From Leishmania mexicana MHOM/GT/2001/U1103 (taxonomy: Eukaryota; Euglenozoa; Kinetoplastea; Trypanosomatida; Trypanosomatidae), in NCBI RefSeq assembly GCF_000234665.1, contig NC_018338.1:1-64000 (forward strand): a stretch of DNA of 64,000 bases, in the 5' to 3' direction. The position numbers and the translations under genes were made by a program. The notes under the pieces were generated by a model. The model did not search any database. It was not told where the DNA came from and worked only from the letters and a program-made list of their open reading frames with translations. Below are positions 1-10,271 of the stretch, piece by piece. Each line of letters begins with the position of its first letter. Position 1 is the stretch's first letter.

Positions 1-792
1 GCTCTCCTCAATGATAGAGTCGATATTCTGCACGCCCTGGTGGTTCTCGATCTTGCAGATGATCATGATGTCGCGTCCCTTCGCGCCAAGCGCCTTCCGC
101 ACCTCGCCCACCTGCTCCGCGCTCCGGATGAACGACGCGAAGATCATGTCCACGCCCTGCTCCACGCCAAACTGCAGGTCCGCGCAGTCCTTCGGTGACA
201 CAGCCGGCAGGTCCACGTCGCACCCCGGCAGGTTCACACCGCGCCGGTCAGAGATCGTGTGCGCGTTAGTCACCGTGCACTTCAGCGTCTGCTCGTCCTC
301 GTGGCTCTGCACGTGCAGGATCAGAATGCCGTCGTCGATGTAGATGTAGCCGCCAGGGTGCACCACCTTCGACAGGTTGTGGTAGTCGATGTAGAACTTG
401 TCCTTCGTGCCCTTGTCAGCAAACGCAGGGTCTGTCGTCACGTAGCACGTCGCGCCTCGCTCCATCACGGCCTCGCCACCAACGAACTGTCCCGTCCGAA
501 TCTCGGGCCCCTTTGTGTCCAGCGCAATCGCGATATTCACACCAAGCTCCGCGGCGGCCTGGCGCACATTGTTGATTGTTGTCTGGTGGTACTCGTGTGA
601 CCCGTGCGAGAAGTTCATGCGCGCAACAGACATGCCGCTCTGAATCAGTCCCTTCAGCGCCTCCACGCTCTGTGTGCTAGGGCCGATAGTGCACACGATC
701 CGGGTTGCCCGGTGGTTCGCAACCGGCTCGAAGATCGAGAGCGTCAGGTTGTGAGCCAACTGCGAGCAGCAAAGAGTGTGCATGCGAAGCAT
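1..792 (-). CDS. PYK: Pyruvate kinase, partial copy 1 with replaced N-terminus
   Basis: Glycolytic pyruvate kinase (phosphoenolpyruvate + ADP to pyruvate + ATP); the gene runs off the left edge. The frame is open from ATG 792 to base 1 and matches the second copy at 2601-4099 from codon 2 onward, so it holds about residues 2-256. Visible family features are the MNFSHG motif, the DTKGPEIRTG motif and IICKIENHQG with the catalytic lysine. It reads FGVEQGVDM where copy 2 is frame-broken. Oddity: identity to copy 2 stops exactly at the ATG/TCG junction. Here codon 2 is preceded in frame by MLRMHTLCC, starting at ATG 792 or 783, and then by a SIDER-like repeat instead of the native 5' UTR. The residue identity is clear; whether this start is used is unknown. 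Confidence 0.85.
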   Translation of the reverse strand, partial: MLRMHTLCCSQLAHNLTLSIFEPVANHRATRIVCTIGPSTQSVEALKGLIQSGMSVARMNFSHGSHEYHQTTINNVRQAAAELGVNIAIALDTKGPEIRTGQFVGGEAVMERGATCYVTTDPAFADKGTKDKFYIDYHNLSKVVHPGGYIYIDDGILILHVQSHEDEQTLKCTVTNAHTISDRRGVNLPGCDVDLPAVSPKDCADLQFGVEQGVDMIFASFIRSAEQVGEVRKALGAKGRDIMIICKIENHQGVQNIDSIIEES

Positions 793-845
793 TGACCCTA
801 ACAGTCACTTTCTGTGTGCACTCGCCACTTACTTGAACATGAATG

Positions 846-1376
846 CACTGCCATGGCGCATCAGCCGAACACGCCACTCCTCTCCGCCCTGTCACAGTCC
901 TATCCAGCCGTGCGAAGCAGCGCCGGACACCAGCGGTCCAGCAACGCGCCAACTCAGTCATCGGAGAGCACGGCCTCCGCCTCCAGCTCTGCCCACCCCA
1001 GCTTCGCAGGTCGACTCACAGCCGCTCCCCCATTATGCCAGTTGCCCGCCTGGTGCCTCCCTCGCGGCGGCTCAGGCTCCCCACTCCAGTAGGCAGCGTG
1101 GGGGCAGGGTGGTGCAGGTGCGAGTCACCTTGACACTCTGCCTAATCATATGGATGGCACGAACGTGTGCACGATTGCAGGTCGCTGCGACGCAACGCCG
1201 CCCAGGGCCTGGCCGCCGACATCCGTGGCAATGCATCGCTCTGACCTCCCTCCCCCTCCGTCCTAGGCGCTCCGCCCTGCCACCACCAGAAGTGGCTCCG
1301 CATTTGGCAGCAATTAGGGGGCTGTCTGGCATTCAGACGCAGAGTGGGTTACCGGGCCTTAACACCACGCACTGAG
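846..1376 (-). mobile_element. SIDER2-like short retroposon, copy 1
   Basis: About 0.53 kb, nearly base-for-base identical to the repeats at 36324-36839 and 53774-54302. Read on the minus strand, its start carries CTCAGTGCGTGGTG followed by GGCCCGGTAACCCACTC, which resembles the 5' signature I recall for trypanosomatid retroposons; this sets the orientation by inference. It ends about 55 bases upstream of the start of pyruvate kinase copy 1. It therefore lies in the spacer between the two pyruvate kinase genes, where SIDER2 elements are known to act as 3'-UTR mRNA-destabilising sequences. No coding capacity is credited to it. Confidence 0.7.
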
Positions 1377-2600
1377 ATGTCCCTGGTCATCAAGGGCGGC
1401 GCACAAGGCGGGAGAAAAAAGCACGACACACACGGATGGTGGTGTGCCTAGTACAAGAGGCGACGCGCGGGCTGGCGCTGGCGCGCTTGGGCCCTTACGG
1501 GAGGACCACAGAAGATGAAAAAGGTGCGAGCAGGGAGGGTGGGACACGGTGGAAAAACGGAAGAGAGCAATTTACGAGGGCATCACGAAACAAGTTAAGA
1601 GCGTCATTTGTGATGAGACAGCAACAATGTCATCCTTTTCAACATGTAGTAAAGGCGCAGTGGACCTCGCGCACTGACTCGCCGCGCGAAGCCGCTCTTT
1701 TCATGCAGAACCGAGGCTAAAAGGGATGTTACTTGGCAACGTAAGTTTGTGCAAGCGTTTGCTTGCGTCGGAAATAGACGTACGCGATGGTCAATCATGG
1801 TCTCACCTCGCTTGTCCCTTTATAGCCGGCATGAATAGGAAACATCACGGATGTGGGTGAGAACAGTGCGGTGATAGTGTCCCGCACTCGATGAAACAGA
1901 AAATGAGAAAGCTCAAGGAGCCGAGAACGCCGCATTGTACGCGATAAGGTATGTAAGGCAGCGCACAGCTGTGCTGAGGGTGGCACTGTGCATGTGAGCA
2001 GTTGTTTGTGCGGCAAAGGTGCAAGGCGAGAGGCAAGCGTGTACGTGGGCGAGAAAAAAAACTTGCAGAGGCGATCTTCTGAGAAAAGAGAGATGACATA
2101 TAGAGGGACAGAGGAGGGCACGTATAATCGTAGCGCTTGAGCGTGTTTGAAATACGTGTGAAAGGCTGCAGTCCTACCTCACAGAAAAAATGACACCAAT
2201 TCATACGCCTTCTCCTGCTCGAAACAACGTTCTTCTTCGTCTGCGGGAAGCCCTGCTTCACGCCCTCTCCTCCCTTTGGCAGCTACCGGACCACCATCAC
2301 AGACAAACACACAGGCCACCATGTTGTGCGTCAACATACCACGGCTCGCAGCTCGAAGTGTTTAGACCAGAGGGGAGCCAAAAGGAAACAGAATAAAGAA
2401 AAACAGATGTCGCCATTCGTGAAGGGACGAGAGACCGCGCACACGAAAGGACCAACGGCAACAACAAGCCACAGAACATAGTAAAACACATGTCAAAAGG
2501 CGGAATGGTGGTGCTGACGAACCAAAGGAGAGAATACAACACAGTAAAGATTTTCCCTGGATACGAGAGCGTGGCGACAAGGAACGAATGGGAATAGGAC
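1377..2600. other. Spacer downstream of pyruvate kinase copy 2
   Basis: About 1.2 kb, presumably the 3' UTR of pyruvate kinase copy 2 plus intergenic DNA. The plus strand is purine-rich (minus sense pyrimidine-rich). No gene is supported. Confidence 0.5.
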
Positions 2601-4099
2601 TTACTCGACGAGAAGAATGCGCGTCTGGTTCGCATAGCCTTTGACCTTGTGATCGGCGTGAATCACAACGCAGTAGTCACCAGTCTGCACATAACCCTTC
2701 GATTTGGCGAATCCAACACCCATGGCGACGCGCTGCTCCTTGCCCTCATCGTGGCCCAGCTTTTCTGCATCAAAAAAAACACTCTCCACGCCTTGTGTAA
2801 TGTTCAGCTGGCGGCACGTCTGAAGACGCGTCGTCACACACACAATCGGGCAGTTCGGACGGTACTTCGCCACCAGTCGAGCGCTTCGGCCCGTGTTGCT
2901 CAGCACCACCATTACATTTGCCTTGGTCTCATACACAGAGTTCACGGCACTGCTGCAAACAGCCTCCTCGGCACTCATCGGGATGGGCTGCAGTTTTTTG
3001 ATGCTGTTGAAGAAGACGTATTCGTTAACGGCGCTCTGCGCCTCCAGGCAGATGCGCGCCATGTACTGAACCACCTCATTCGGATACTTGCCCTTCGCCG
3101 TCTCACCAGACAGCATCACGCAATCCGCACCGTTGAAGACAGCGTTAGCGACATCCGATACCTCAGCGCGCGTAGGGCGGGGGTTGTACGTCATACTCTC
3201 CAGCATCTGCGTCGCGCAGATCACCGGCTTGCCGGCAACGTTGCACTTGCTGATCAGGATCTTCTGCGCAACCACCACCTTCTCCGCTGGGATCTCAACA
3301 CCGAGGTCGCCGCGCGCAACCATGATGCCGTCGCTCTCCTCAATGATAGAGTCGATATTCTGCACGCCCTGGTGGTTCTCGATCTTGCAGATGATCATGA
3401 TGTCGCGTCCCTTCGCGCCAAGCGCCTTCCGCACCTCGCCCACCTGCTCCGCGCTCCGGATGAACGACGCGAAGATCATGTCCACGCCCTGTACGGGCCA
3501 AACTGCAGGTCCGCGCAGTCCTTCGGTGACACAGCCGGCAGGTCCACGTCGCACCCCGGCAGGTTCACACCGCGCCGGTCAGAGATCGTGTGCGCGTTAG
3601 TCACCGTGCACTTCAGCGTCTGCTCGTCCTCGTGGCTCTGCACGTGCAGGATCAGAATGCCGTCGTCGATGTAGATGTAGCCGCCAGGGTGCACCACCTT
3701 CGACAGGTTGTGGTAGTCGATGTAGAACTTGTCCTTCGTGCCCTTGTCAGCAAACGCAGGGTCTGTCGTCACGTAGCACGTCGCGCCTCGCTCCATCACG
3801 GCCTCGCCACCAACGAACTGTCCCGTCCGAATCTCGGGCCCCTTTGTGTCCAGCGCAATCGCGATATTCACACCAAGCTCCGCGGCGGCCTGGCGCACAT
3901 TGTTGATTGTTGTCTGGTGGTACTCGTGTGACCCGTGCGAGAAGTTCATGCGCGCAACAGACATGCCGCTCTGAATCAGTCCCTTCAGCGCCTCCACGCT
4001 CTGTGTGCTAGGGCCGATAGTGCACACGATCCGGGTTGCCCGGTGGTTCGCAACCGGCTCGAAGATCGAGAGCGTCAGGTTGTGAGCCAACTGCGACAT
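2601..4099 (-). pseudogene. PYK: Pyruvate kinase, copy 2, frame-broken
   Basis: Near full-length pyruvate kinase, about 499 codons as in other Leishmania, from ATG 4097-4099 (MSQLAHNL) to a TAA at 2601-2603. The frame breaks near 3490: 7 bases in copy 1 (plus strand CTCCACG, about 157-163) are 6 different bases here (TACGGG). The first frame then ends after FGPYRAWT at about residue 207. The rest of the protein lies in the next frame down to 2601, including IICKIEN, MVARGDLGVEIP, ICATQMLESM and the effector-side LSNTGRSARLVAKYRPNCP. Around the break the two copies are otherwise identical, so either a small real replacement or a sequencing/assembly error is possible. If real, the product lacks the active site. 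Confidence 0.8.
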
Positions 4100-4747
4100 T
4101 TTGTAGAGTGAGGGGAAGATAAGAGGTTAGAAGGTGAGTAAAATGAGTTGAGAAACGGCGGTTGTGAGAAACAAAAGTGATGCACTGACGGTGCCGTGTG
4201 TGTGTGTACGTGTACGTGTGGGACAGTGCCCCGTTGTTATCCGGAGACGTAGAAAGCGCATAAGAGGAGAACATATGGCAAGAGAAGGGTTTGACAGGGT
4301 GATTGTATACGTATGTCTGCGTGATACCGAGAACAATGATGTACTGCAGTTGCAGGCGTCGAGAAGTTCGAAGTGAACGGGAAAACACTGCCGTGGATTG
4401 CGCAGGTCAATGCCAGGCGCAAGAGTTGAGGTGGCATCCCCCTCCTCCCTCCCCTAATTCGAGCCTGTTGTAGCTGAGGACAGGCAGTCCGTTCACTAAA
4501 GTGGAAACGCCTGCGAGAGTTGTTCCGTTTGTTTGTTTTTTCGCCTTTTTTGTTGCAGTGAACGTCAGAAGACGGGTGTGAAACAAGCAGCAAGAATTGT
4601 GGAAGATATGGGTACATCGACGTGATGCAGCTGCGCTGAGCATCTGATCGCAGCACGTACGCCCCGCGCGGTCCCGGAGAGGCCGAGTGGCCGAGGAGAA
4701 TATGGAGCAGCTGCTTGTGAGTGTATCAATCGTCAGGAAAACGCCGT
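4100..4747. other. Spacer between PI-PLC and pyruvate kinase copy 2
   Basis: Holds the native pyruvate kinase 5' region, with a long minus-sense pyrimidine run just before ATG 4099, and the presumed PLC 3' UTR. No further gene is supported. Confidence 0.5.
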
Positions 4748-6922
4748 CTAGGTCTTAAAGGAAAGGTGACACAAGACGGACGCGACCTCGGCCGTGTGTC
4801 CACTTTTGGCGTGGCGGAGCGGCACTGCATGATACCCAGTTCGCAAAACACGCACCGGAAGGCATGCTGTGCATACATCATGCGTGGCGCCACTGCGGGT
4901 GTGAGCCACAACGCAAAGACAGAGCACTGCGGTTTCCTTGCACCTTCCCTGCAGCTCCATTCTTTCGTTCCACTCGGGATAGATTGTAGTTGGCACGGCA
5001 ATGGTTTCATGCGACCACGCTTCGCCGTGAACCCACACCCGCAATGACACGTGGATGACGTCGGCACCGTCGAACGTGGTGCCGAGATGTGAACCGCAGA
5101 TGAGTCGCAACGCAAGGGTGAAAGGGGCGGCGCTGCATCCCGCACCGACATCGCGCAGGTACGCAGGCTTTAGAACGTAGCCGCACCCACCGTTTTGATG
5201 TGTGAAAAAGCCCTCGTTAACGCGAAAGTTGTGATCTCGCGTCTGCCAATTGAGCGCTACCAGCTGGCAGCCGAGGCGCCACATAAGCATGGGATCGTAG
5301 TTGGAAGAGTCGATGCGAGTACCCGCGGGGTAGATGCGGGAGAGCATGCGTGTGTTCTGGCGCACAAAGTCCACCGGGGAGCACGCCTCTAGCCGAGCCA
5401 CTTCTCCTTCCACATAGCTTTGAACGTTGAAGGGTTGCTCCTCGGCACCCCATGACGTGGATCGGACGGTCCCAATCGAGGCGCATGTAGAGAGGTTCAG
5501 CGTGGTGAGCAGAGGCGCTCGACGGTCTGCCCGAATCCCGCTACCCGTCGTATCCTTGAGATCCTCCACACCGGCGGCATTCATCTTCCACTTGACGAGG
5601 ATCTTACCTTTCAGCTTCGCCGGTGTGTACGAGGACGCATCGAGGCGGGAGAGAAACAGACGCTCCTTGAACACACTGCGGATGATGTCTGCCATCCGGT
5701 TTGTCTGTTCTGGGCTTGTGTGCACTTCGAGGGACACAATCACAGGGAATTCGCGAGGGTTCCAGGTGGCTTCGTGATAGTCGATAGGGTTTTGAAACGC
5801 GTAGTCATTGATGGTGCGGACTACGTCTTCGAAGGCGATTTTGGTGGTCATGGTTCGACCATGATACACAACGGGCACGCCAGAGGGGCCATCCCAGCAA
5901 TCGATCTCAACACAGCGGCAACCGGCCAACAGCACGTCGCGGTACATATTGTAGGAGCTCTCAGAATTGAGCTGATTGCCGGTGAGATAGGTGTTGTGAG
6001 AGCTGTTGATGAAGTAGTGTGGAAGGAGGTGGTCCATCGAGTCTGCCAAGCGAAGTTGGCGTGCGTCTACGATGGAGTTGTGGTGCGGGTGCAGCAGAAA
6101 GGCGGTAAAGCCGTTCAAAGCCATTCGGTCCGACTGCCTGTTTGCAAAGAGGTGAAATAGGGACGCACAACGCATCGGCGTCACGGTGGCCGCCGCATCG
6201 TTTGCGATGCAGAAACGGGTGAACTCCTCTGCCGTCATGCCAGATGCGCCGTCTGATGTCTGCCTCTCGTAGATACTGCGCGCTGCCTTGGCCTCGTTGA
6301 AGTAGTGGAAGAACTCACAAAACTCTTCGTAGTTGAGACATGTGTCTTTGTCGCTGTCGCACTGGCGAAAGCGGTCGGCAAACTCCGCAGCGGGCACGCG
6401 ACCAAACAGCTTGTTGGCGAGCATCGATATCTCATTAAAGGATAGCTTCGTCTTTCCCTGCTGCGCCGCGATGAACCAGTATCGCTCGACGGACGCATTT
6501 GCCGCATTGGCTCGGCTCTTGCCCAGAAAGGTGCGGCGGCGCTGCTCTAGAAAGTCGATCCAGGTGCTGCGCTCCAGCGCAGTGTTGCATACGAGATTCC
6601 ACGACCAGCCAAACTGGGACTCCACCTGAAAGCAGTACTGAAAGTGCTTGAGACCTGCCTTACTGCAGATTTTGTGGGAAGGCGGTAGGGGGCGAATAGC
6701 CCACATGTCGGCAAAAAGAAGAGAACTGTGATGCTCCGACGCCGGCTTGTACTGAAGACCATCGCCCACAGGAGAAAAGGATATGAGCACTTTCTTTACA
6801 GTGTAGGTGCGTGTCACGCGAAGAAGAGGCACGCCCTTCTCCTTCAGCTCATCCGCAAGCTCGGAGCACTTGCGCCCCACAGAGGAGTCCCATGAGCTTT
6901 CTCCAGTCAAAGAAAGGGTCAT
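4748..6922 (-). CDS. Phosphoinositide-specific phospholipase C
   Basis: Hydrolyses phosphatidylinositol phosphates to diacylglycerol and inositol phosphates at membranes. From ATG 6922 the protein is 724 aa, with delta-type order. A PH-like N-terminal region spans about 1-135. EF hands follow, with one canonical loop DSDKDTCLNYEE at about 189-200. The X box at about 295-440 has both catalytic histidines (SSHNTYLTGNQL at about 309 and VVYHGRT at about 354). The Y box covers roughly 510-610 (YPAGTRIDSSNYDP, GGCGYVLKP) and a C2-like domain ends the protein. The frame stays open upstream to 7291, but a pyrimidine tract and AG at about 7021 imply a transcript in which ATG 6922 is the first in-frame start. 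The upstream stretch from about 7018 (SAEWVFFSIPLNE) looks protein-like, so a longer form is not excluded. Confidence 0.88.
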   Translation of the reverse strand: MTLSLTGESSWDSSVGRKCSELADELKEKGVPLLRVTRTYTVKKVLISFSPVGDGLQYKPASEHHSSLLFADMWAIRPLPPSHKICSKAGLKHFQYCFQVESQFGWSWNLVCNTALERSTWIDFLEQRRRTFLGKSRANAANASVERYWFIAAQQGKTKLSFNEISMLANKLFGRVPAAEFADRFRQCDSDKDTCLNYEEFCEFFHYFNEAKAARSIYERQTSDGASGMTAEEFTRFCIANDAAATVTPMRCASLFHLFANRQSDRMALNGFTAFLLHPHHNSIVDARQLRLADSMDHLLPHYFINSSHNTYLTGNQLNSESSYNMYRDVLLAGCRCVEIDCWDGPSGVPVVYHGRTMTTKIAFEDVVRTINDYAFQNPIDYHEATWNPREFPVIVSLEVHTSPEQTNRMADIIRSVFKERLFLSRLDASSYTPAKLKGKILVKWKMNAAGVEDLKDTTGSGIRADRRAPLLTTLNLSTCASIGTVRSTSWGAEEQPFNVQSYVEGEVARLEACSPVDFVRQNTRMLSRIYPAGTRIDSSNYDPMLMWRLGCQLVALNWQTRDHNFRVNEGFFTHQNGGCGYVLKPAYLRDVGAGCSAAPFTLALRLICGSHLGTTFDGADVIHVSLRVWVHGEAWSHETIAVPTTIYPEWNERMELQGRCKETAVLCLCVVAHTRSGATHDVCTACLPVRVLRTGYHAVPLRHAKSGHTAEVASVLCHLSFKT

Positions 6923-8191
6923 GATGACGCTCTCGCGCTCACCGTACGTCTCATTCAATGGGATGGAGAAAAAGACCCACTCAGCTGAGATAGTGCGCTC
7001 TCTTTTGTCGTAGTTGTTCTCTGTGTGTGGGGGAGGGGGGAAGAGGGGACGGTGTGCACAATAGAGAGGTGCGGCAGGTATGGGAGGAAGACGCACAGAA
7101 AGGCAAGAAGGGCGAAGCATTGGAACGTCCAGAAGTGAAACAGTTGTGGGGTGTTGCGGCGCATACCGGCTGTCGAGGCTAGAGCCGGCGTGTGAGGAAG
7201 GCGGATGCAGTGCTCCAGCTAGCATTATGGCAAAACAACGCGGCTTTGTAAAGTACCTTGTGGGTGCCGCGCGTGGGGTCTTCTTTTGCATTCTGATCTT
7301 GCGTCGTTGTCATGCCTGTGTACCACCTTGTGCGGCGTCAGTCTCAATGGGTGCTAAGGAATTGTTGACGGAGATGGCAGCTGACCGAGCAGGAGTTGCC
7401 TGAGTAATCCCACTCGCCTGATTGCGTGCTAGCGCACTTGAGGGGATCCAGACAGCCTCACTCCAGCACGTGAGTGTGTGTGCGGTGCTCTCGCATCCAC
7501 AGCGTCATGTAATGCTGCTGTACAGAAGTTGCCTCTTTCGCGAAGTTCCGAGGGGTAATATGACTCACACAACAACATAGCTCTTTACGCCCTGAGGCTG
7601 TCAGGCGCCAAATTACATCCTATGCCTCACTACAGTTGTCTCTGTATTCTCCCGTAATCGAAACAAACACGCACACAGAGCGCTCAAAGGAACGCACCGT
7701 TCAGGTTGTGCTTGCTGCTACAACGGGCTGCACCCCTAAGGGAGCTTCGCAAAGAGGCACAACACTTTCTTTCCTCGACCTTGACTACTCTCCCACTTTC
7801 TCTATCTCCGTTCTAGGCCGAGAAAACGTCACAAAAGAGTGAATACAAAAGTCTATGCCGATTCTCTCCAATGGAATTGAGGAAAGGGAAAAAAACGAGG
7901 GCACTACGGTGCGCGAGGAAACGTGGGCCTCACATGTGCAGTGGCGTAGTCGCATGTATGCGTGTGTTGAGTATAAGTCGCTGCCAGGCACGTCGCTCAT
8001 CAATGACGAAGAACGAAGAAAAGAGGGAAAAAGGAGGGCGAAGACGCAAAAGCCAAGACAGCGTCGCGCTTGAGAACAACATCGACCGAAAGCGCGAGTG
8101 CGATGTGTGTACTCCGCTTTGGAAGCTGAGTAAGTGGCAGGGAGGGCACGATAGGATATGCGAGGGAGAGGGAGAGCGCGGCCCCGGGAAC
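6923..8191. other. Spacer upstream of PI-PLC
   Basis: About 1.27 kb holding the 3' UTR of the E1-beta gene and the 5' region of PLC, including the splice-acceptor candidate at 7021-7050. No other gene is supported. Confidence 0.5.
7021..7050 (-). promoter_or_regulatory. Putative trans-splice acceptor for PI-PLC
   Basis: The minus strand has a nearly pure pyrimidine run (CCCCTCTTCCCCCCTCCCCC) followed by CACACACAG. This is the expected polypyrimidine tract plus AG for spliced-leader addition, 100 bases before ATG 6922. Confidence 0.45.
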
Positions 8192-9292
8192 TCAGAAGTG
8201 CACCACGGACTTGATAGCGTCCAACAGTTTCAGCTCGTTCGGTAGGTAGAGGCGCTCGTGCAAAGGAAAAGGCGTGTCCAAGCCGCACACGCGCATCGGC
8301 GGGGCCTCGAGTGAGAGGAAGCAGTCCTCTGTTACGCTGGACACCAACTCGGCACCGTACCCGCTCGTCTTTGGCGCCTCATGCGTGACAATCACCTTAC
8401 CCGTCTTCTTCACCGAGTCCGCCACCAGCTGACGGTCCCACGGCAACAAGCTGCGAAGGTCAATGAGTTCTACGGAGATGCCCTCCTTGCGCGCCATCTC
8501 TGCCGCCTTGGCCGCCACGTACACTTGAGAACCGTAGGTAACCATGGTCACGTCACGCCCCTCTACTAGAACTCGGCCCTTGCCCAGCGGCAGTGTGTAG
8601 TAGTCCGGGTTCACCTCCTCTACTGCACTGCGGTAGAGAATCTTGGGCTCAAAGAAGATGCAGGGGTCATTCTCCTCGACACATTTCAGCAGCAGACCCT
8701 TTGCCTCCGACGGGGATGACGGCATGACGATCTTCAATCCAGGGCAGTGAGTAAAGTAGCTCTCAACACTCTGTGAGTGATAAATGCCACCATGGCCTAC
8801 CGCAGAGCACGGGGCGCGAATCAGCATGCCACAGTGAAAGCTGCCGCCCGTTCGAAAGCGGTACTTGGCAGCTTCGTTTACAATCTGGTCAAAGGCTGGA
8901 AAGATGTAGTCGGCGAACTGTACCTCGGCGATGGGGTGCCAGCCGACGGCAGCCATGCCTACCGCAAAGCCGACAATGCCCTGCTCCGTTAGCGGCGAGT
9001 CGAATACCCTCTGCGGACCATGCTTCTTGCGCAGATCAAGCGTGCAACGAAAAACGCCCCCGAACGCGACGTCTTCGCCGAGAAGTACCGTCCTCTCTTT
9101 GGACAGTGCGTGATCAAGACCCGAGTTGACCGCCTGGAACAAGTTCATCTTGACGCCGTTGCGCGTCGCCTCTTCCTCGCCGGGGACGGGTGCGAATACG
9201 AACTCGCTCGGTTGAACGCTGCCATGCCTCCTGGCCGCCGCAGAGCTCGCTGCGACGACCGAAGTGCCAGAGGCAGCAAAGAGGCGACGCAT
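8192..9292 (-). CDS. BCKDHB: Branched-chain 2-oxo acid dehydrogenase E1 beta subunit
   Basis: Beta subunit of the thiamine-diphosphate-dependent E1 component of the mitochondrial branched-chain keto-acid dehydrogenase, which degrades leucine, isoleucine and valine. It is 366 aa from ATG 9292, a normal family length. The first ~25 residues are rich in Arg/Ala/Ser and lack acidic residues, fitting a mitochondrial targeting peptide. Family blocks include LLGEDVAFGGVFRCT, RVFDSPLTEQGIVGFAVGMA, EVQFADYIFPAFDQIVNEAAK, the FHCGMLIRAPCSAVGHGGIYHSQS block, and LIDLRSLLPWD of the C-terminal transketolase-type domain. The EVQFADY and YHSQSVE signatures favour the branched-chain enzyme over pyruvate dehydrogenase E1-beta. 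Confidence 0.92.
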   Translation of the reverse strand: MRRLFAASGTSVVAASSAAARRHGSVQPSEFVFAPVPGEEEATRNGVKMNLFQAVNSGLDHALSKERTVLLGEDVAFGGVFRCTLDLRKKHGPQRVFDSPLTEQGIVGFAVGMAAVGWHPIAEVQFADYIFPAFDQIVNEAAKYRFRTGGSFHCGMLIRAPCSAVGHGGIYHSQSVESYFTHCPGLKIVMPSSPSEAKGLLLKCVEENDPCIFFEPKILYRSAVEEVNPDYYTLPLGKGRVLVEGRDVTMVTYGSQVYVAAKAAEMARKEGISVELIDLRSLLPWDRQLVADSVKKTGKVIVTHEAPKTSGYGAELVSSVTEDCFLSLEAPPMRVCGLDTPFPLHERLYLPNELKLLDAIKSVVHF

Positions 9293-10271
9293 CTGGCAGA
9301 ACGGAACAACAAGAGAGCAGGAACAAACGATCCTCAGTTGACAGAAAAGCTGAAATAGAAAAGAGCAGGACTACGCGATGGCTGCCAAGCGGAGAATTCG
9401 AGCTCCGGGGAGGCGTGTCGAGTCGCGACGGTCAGTGGTAAAGCGCAAAACGCAACTATACCGCGTAGTGACAGAAAAGCGTCAACAGGGCCTCGTGGTG
9501 TGCTAATGTACGTTTGGTATGGGCGAGGATCGAGAAGGGAGGCTACGAGTGTACAACTCAACAAGAAGAGACGTAGAGACTATAAGTCTTTGAAAGCGGA
9601 GGGAGTAAGGAACGGAAACAGTCGCAAGTGTGGCGACGTGGATATCGAAGTGAGTATGCGTGTGTGTGTGTGTGTGTGTGTGTGCGTCGACCCTGGTTGG
9701 TCACTCGTTCAAGAAGCAGGCTCGTTTCTCTGCGTGGCAGCCGACAAGGCAAAGGCGATAGAGGGAAGAGGAAGAAAGAACGCGAAGAGGATCTCCGCAG
9801 TGAGAGCAGAATCAGTGAAGTCGGACGGCACTGATGAACAAGCGTTTCTCGACCGCGGGCGGCACATGATTGTAGCAGACTTTCCAGGGTAAGAGAGGGA
9901 GCGGAGCGCAACAGTCTCACGTGACCCCATGCCGCCTCGACTACCACGTTACCAGTCGCGCGAAAAAAAAAAACTGTGCTTCGTTCGCGGACTACCAAAC
10001 TACAGCTGCACACCCATTGAGTGATGGGCAGCAGGCATTGCGCTGTTTCTTACGAGAGGCCCATGACACGTGCTCTGGCGGTCCGCGCTTACTACGCATG
10101 AGTGATTGTCACAAATCTAGACGCTGACACGTCAAACAAAAGAGAGATGAGAGACAGCGATGCGAGAAGCTTGGCTGCTGCTCACCACCACCCTCTCCAC
10201 AAGACTAAAGAAAGGAGAGTGTGAGTAGAAGACTTACCAGCAGGTGTGCAGAGGGAAGCGCGATCGCGCGT
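9293..10271. other. Spacer with TG microsatellite
   Basis: About 1 kb between the E1-beta gene and the next gene. The plus strand is purine-rich. It contains (TG)12 at 9661-9684 and a short poly-A at about 9964-9973. No gene is seen. Confidence 0.5.
9661..9684. repeat. (TG)12 dinucleotide repeat
   Basis: Uninterrupted TG units on the plus strand in the spacer upstream of the E1-beta gene. Confidence 0.9.

Noticed and set aside
776..1375. Open frames of about 200 codons in the repeat, also found at 36221-36865
   Set aside because: They recur only because the SIDER2-like copies are nearly identical. They run antisense to the element and do not resemble any protein.
2649..3674. 341-codon plus-strand open frame
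   Set aside because: Lies antisense over pyruvate kinase copy 2. GC-rich trypanosomatid genes routinely give long shadow frames, and the conserved protein is on the minus strand.
4672..4695. GAGAGGCCGAGTGGCCGAGG, resembling box A/D-arm of a Leu or Ser tRNA
   Set aside because: No box B (GGTTCGANNCC) or acceptor-stem pairing follows at tRNA distance.
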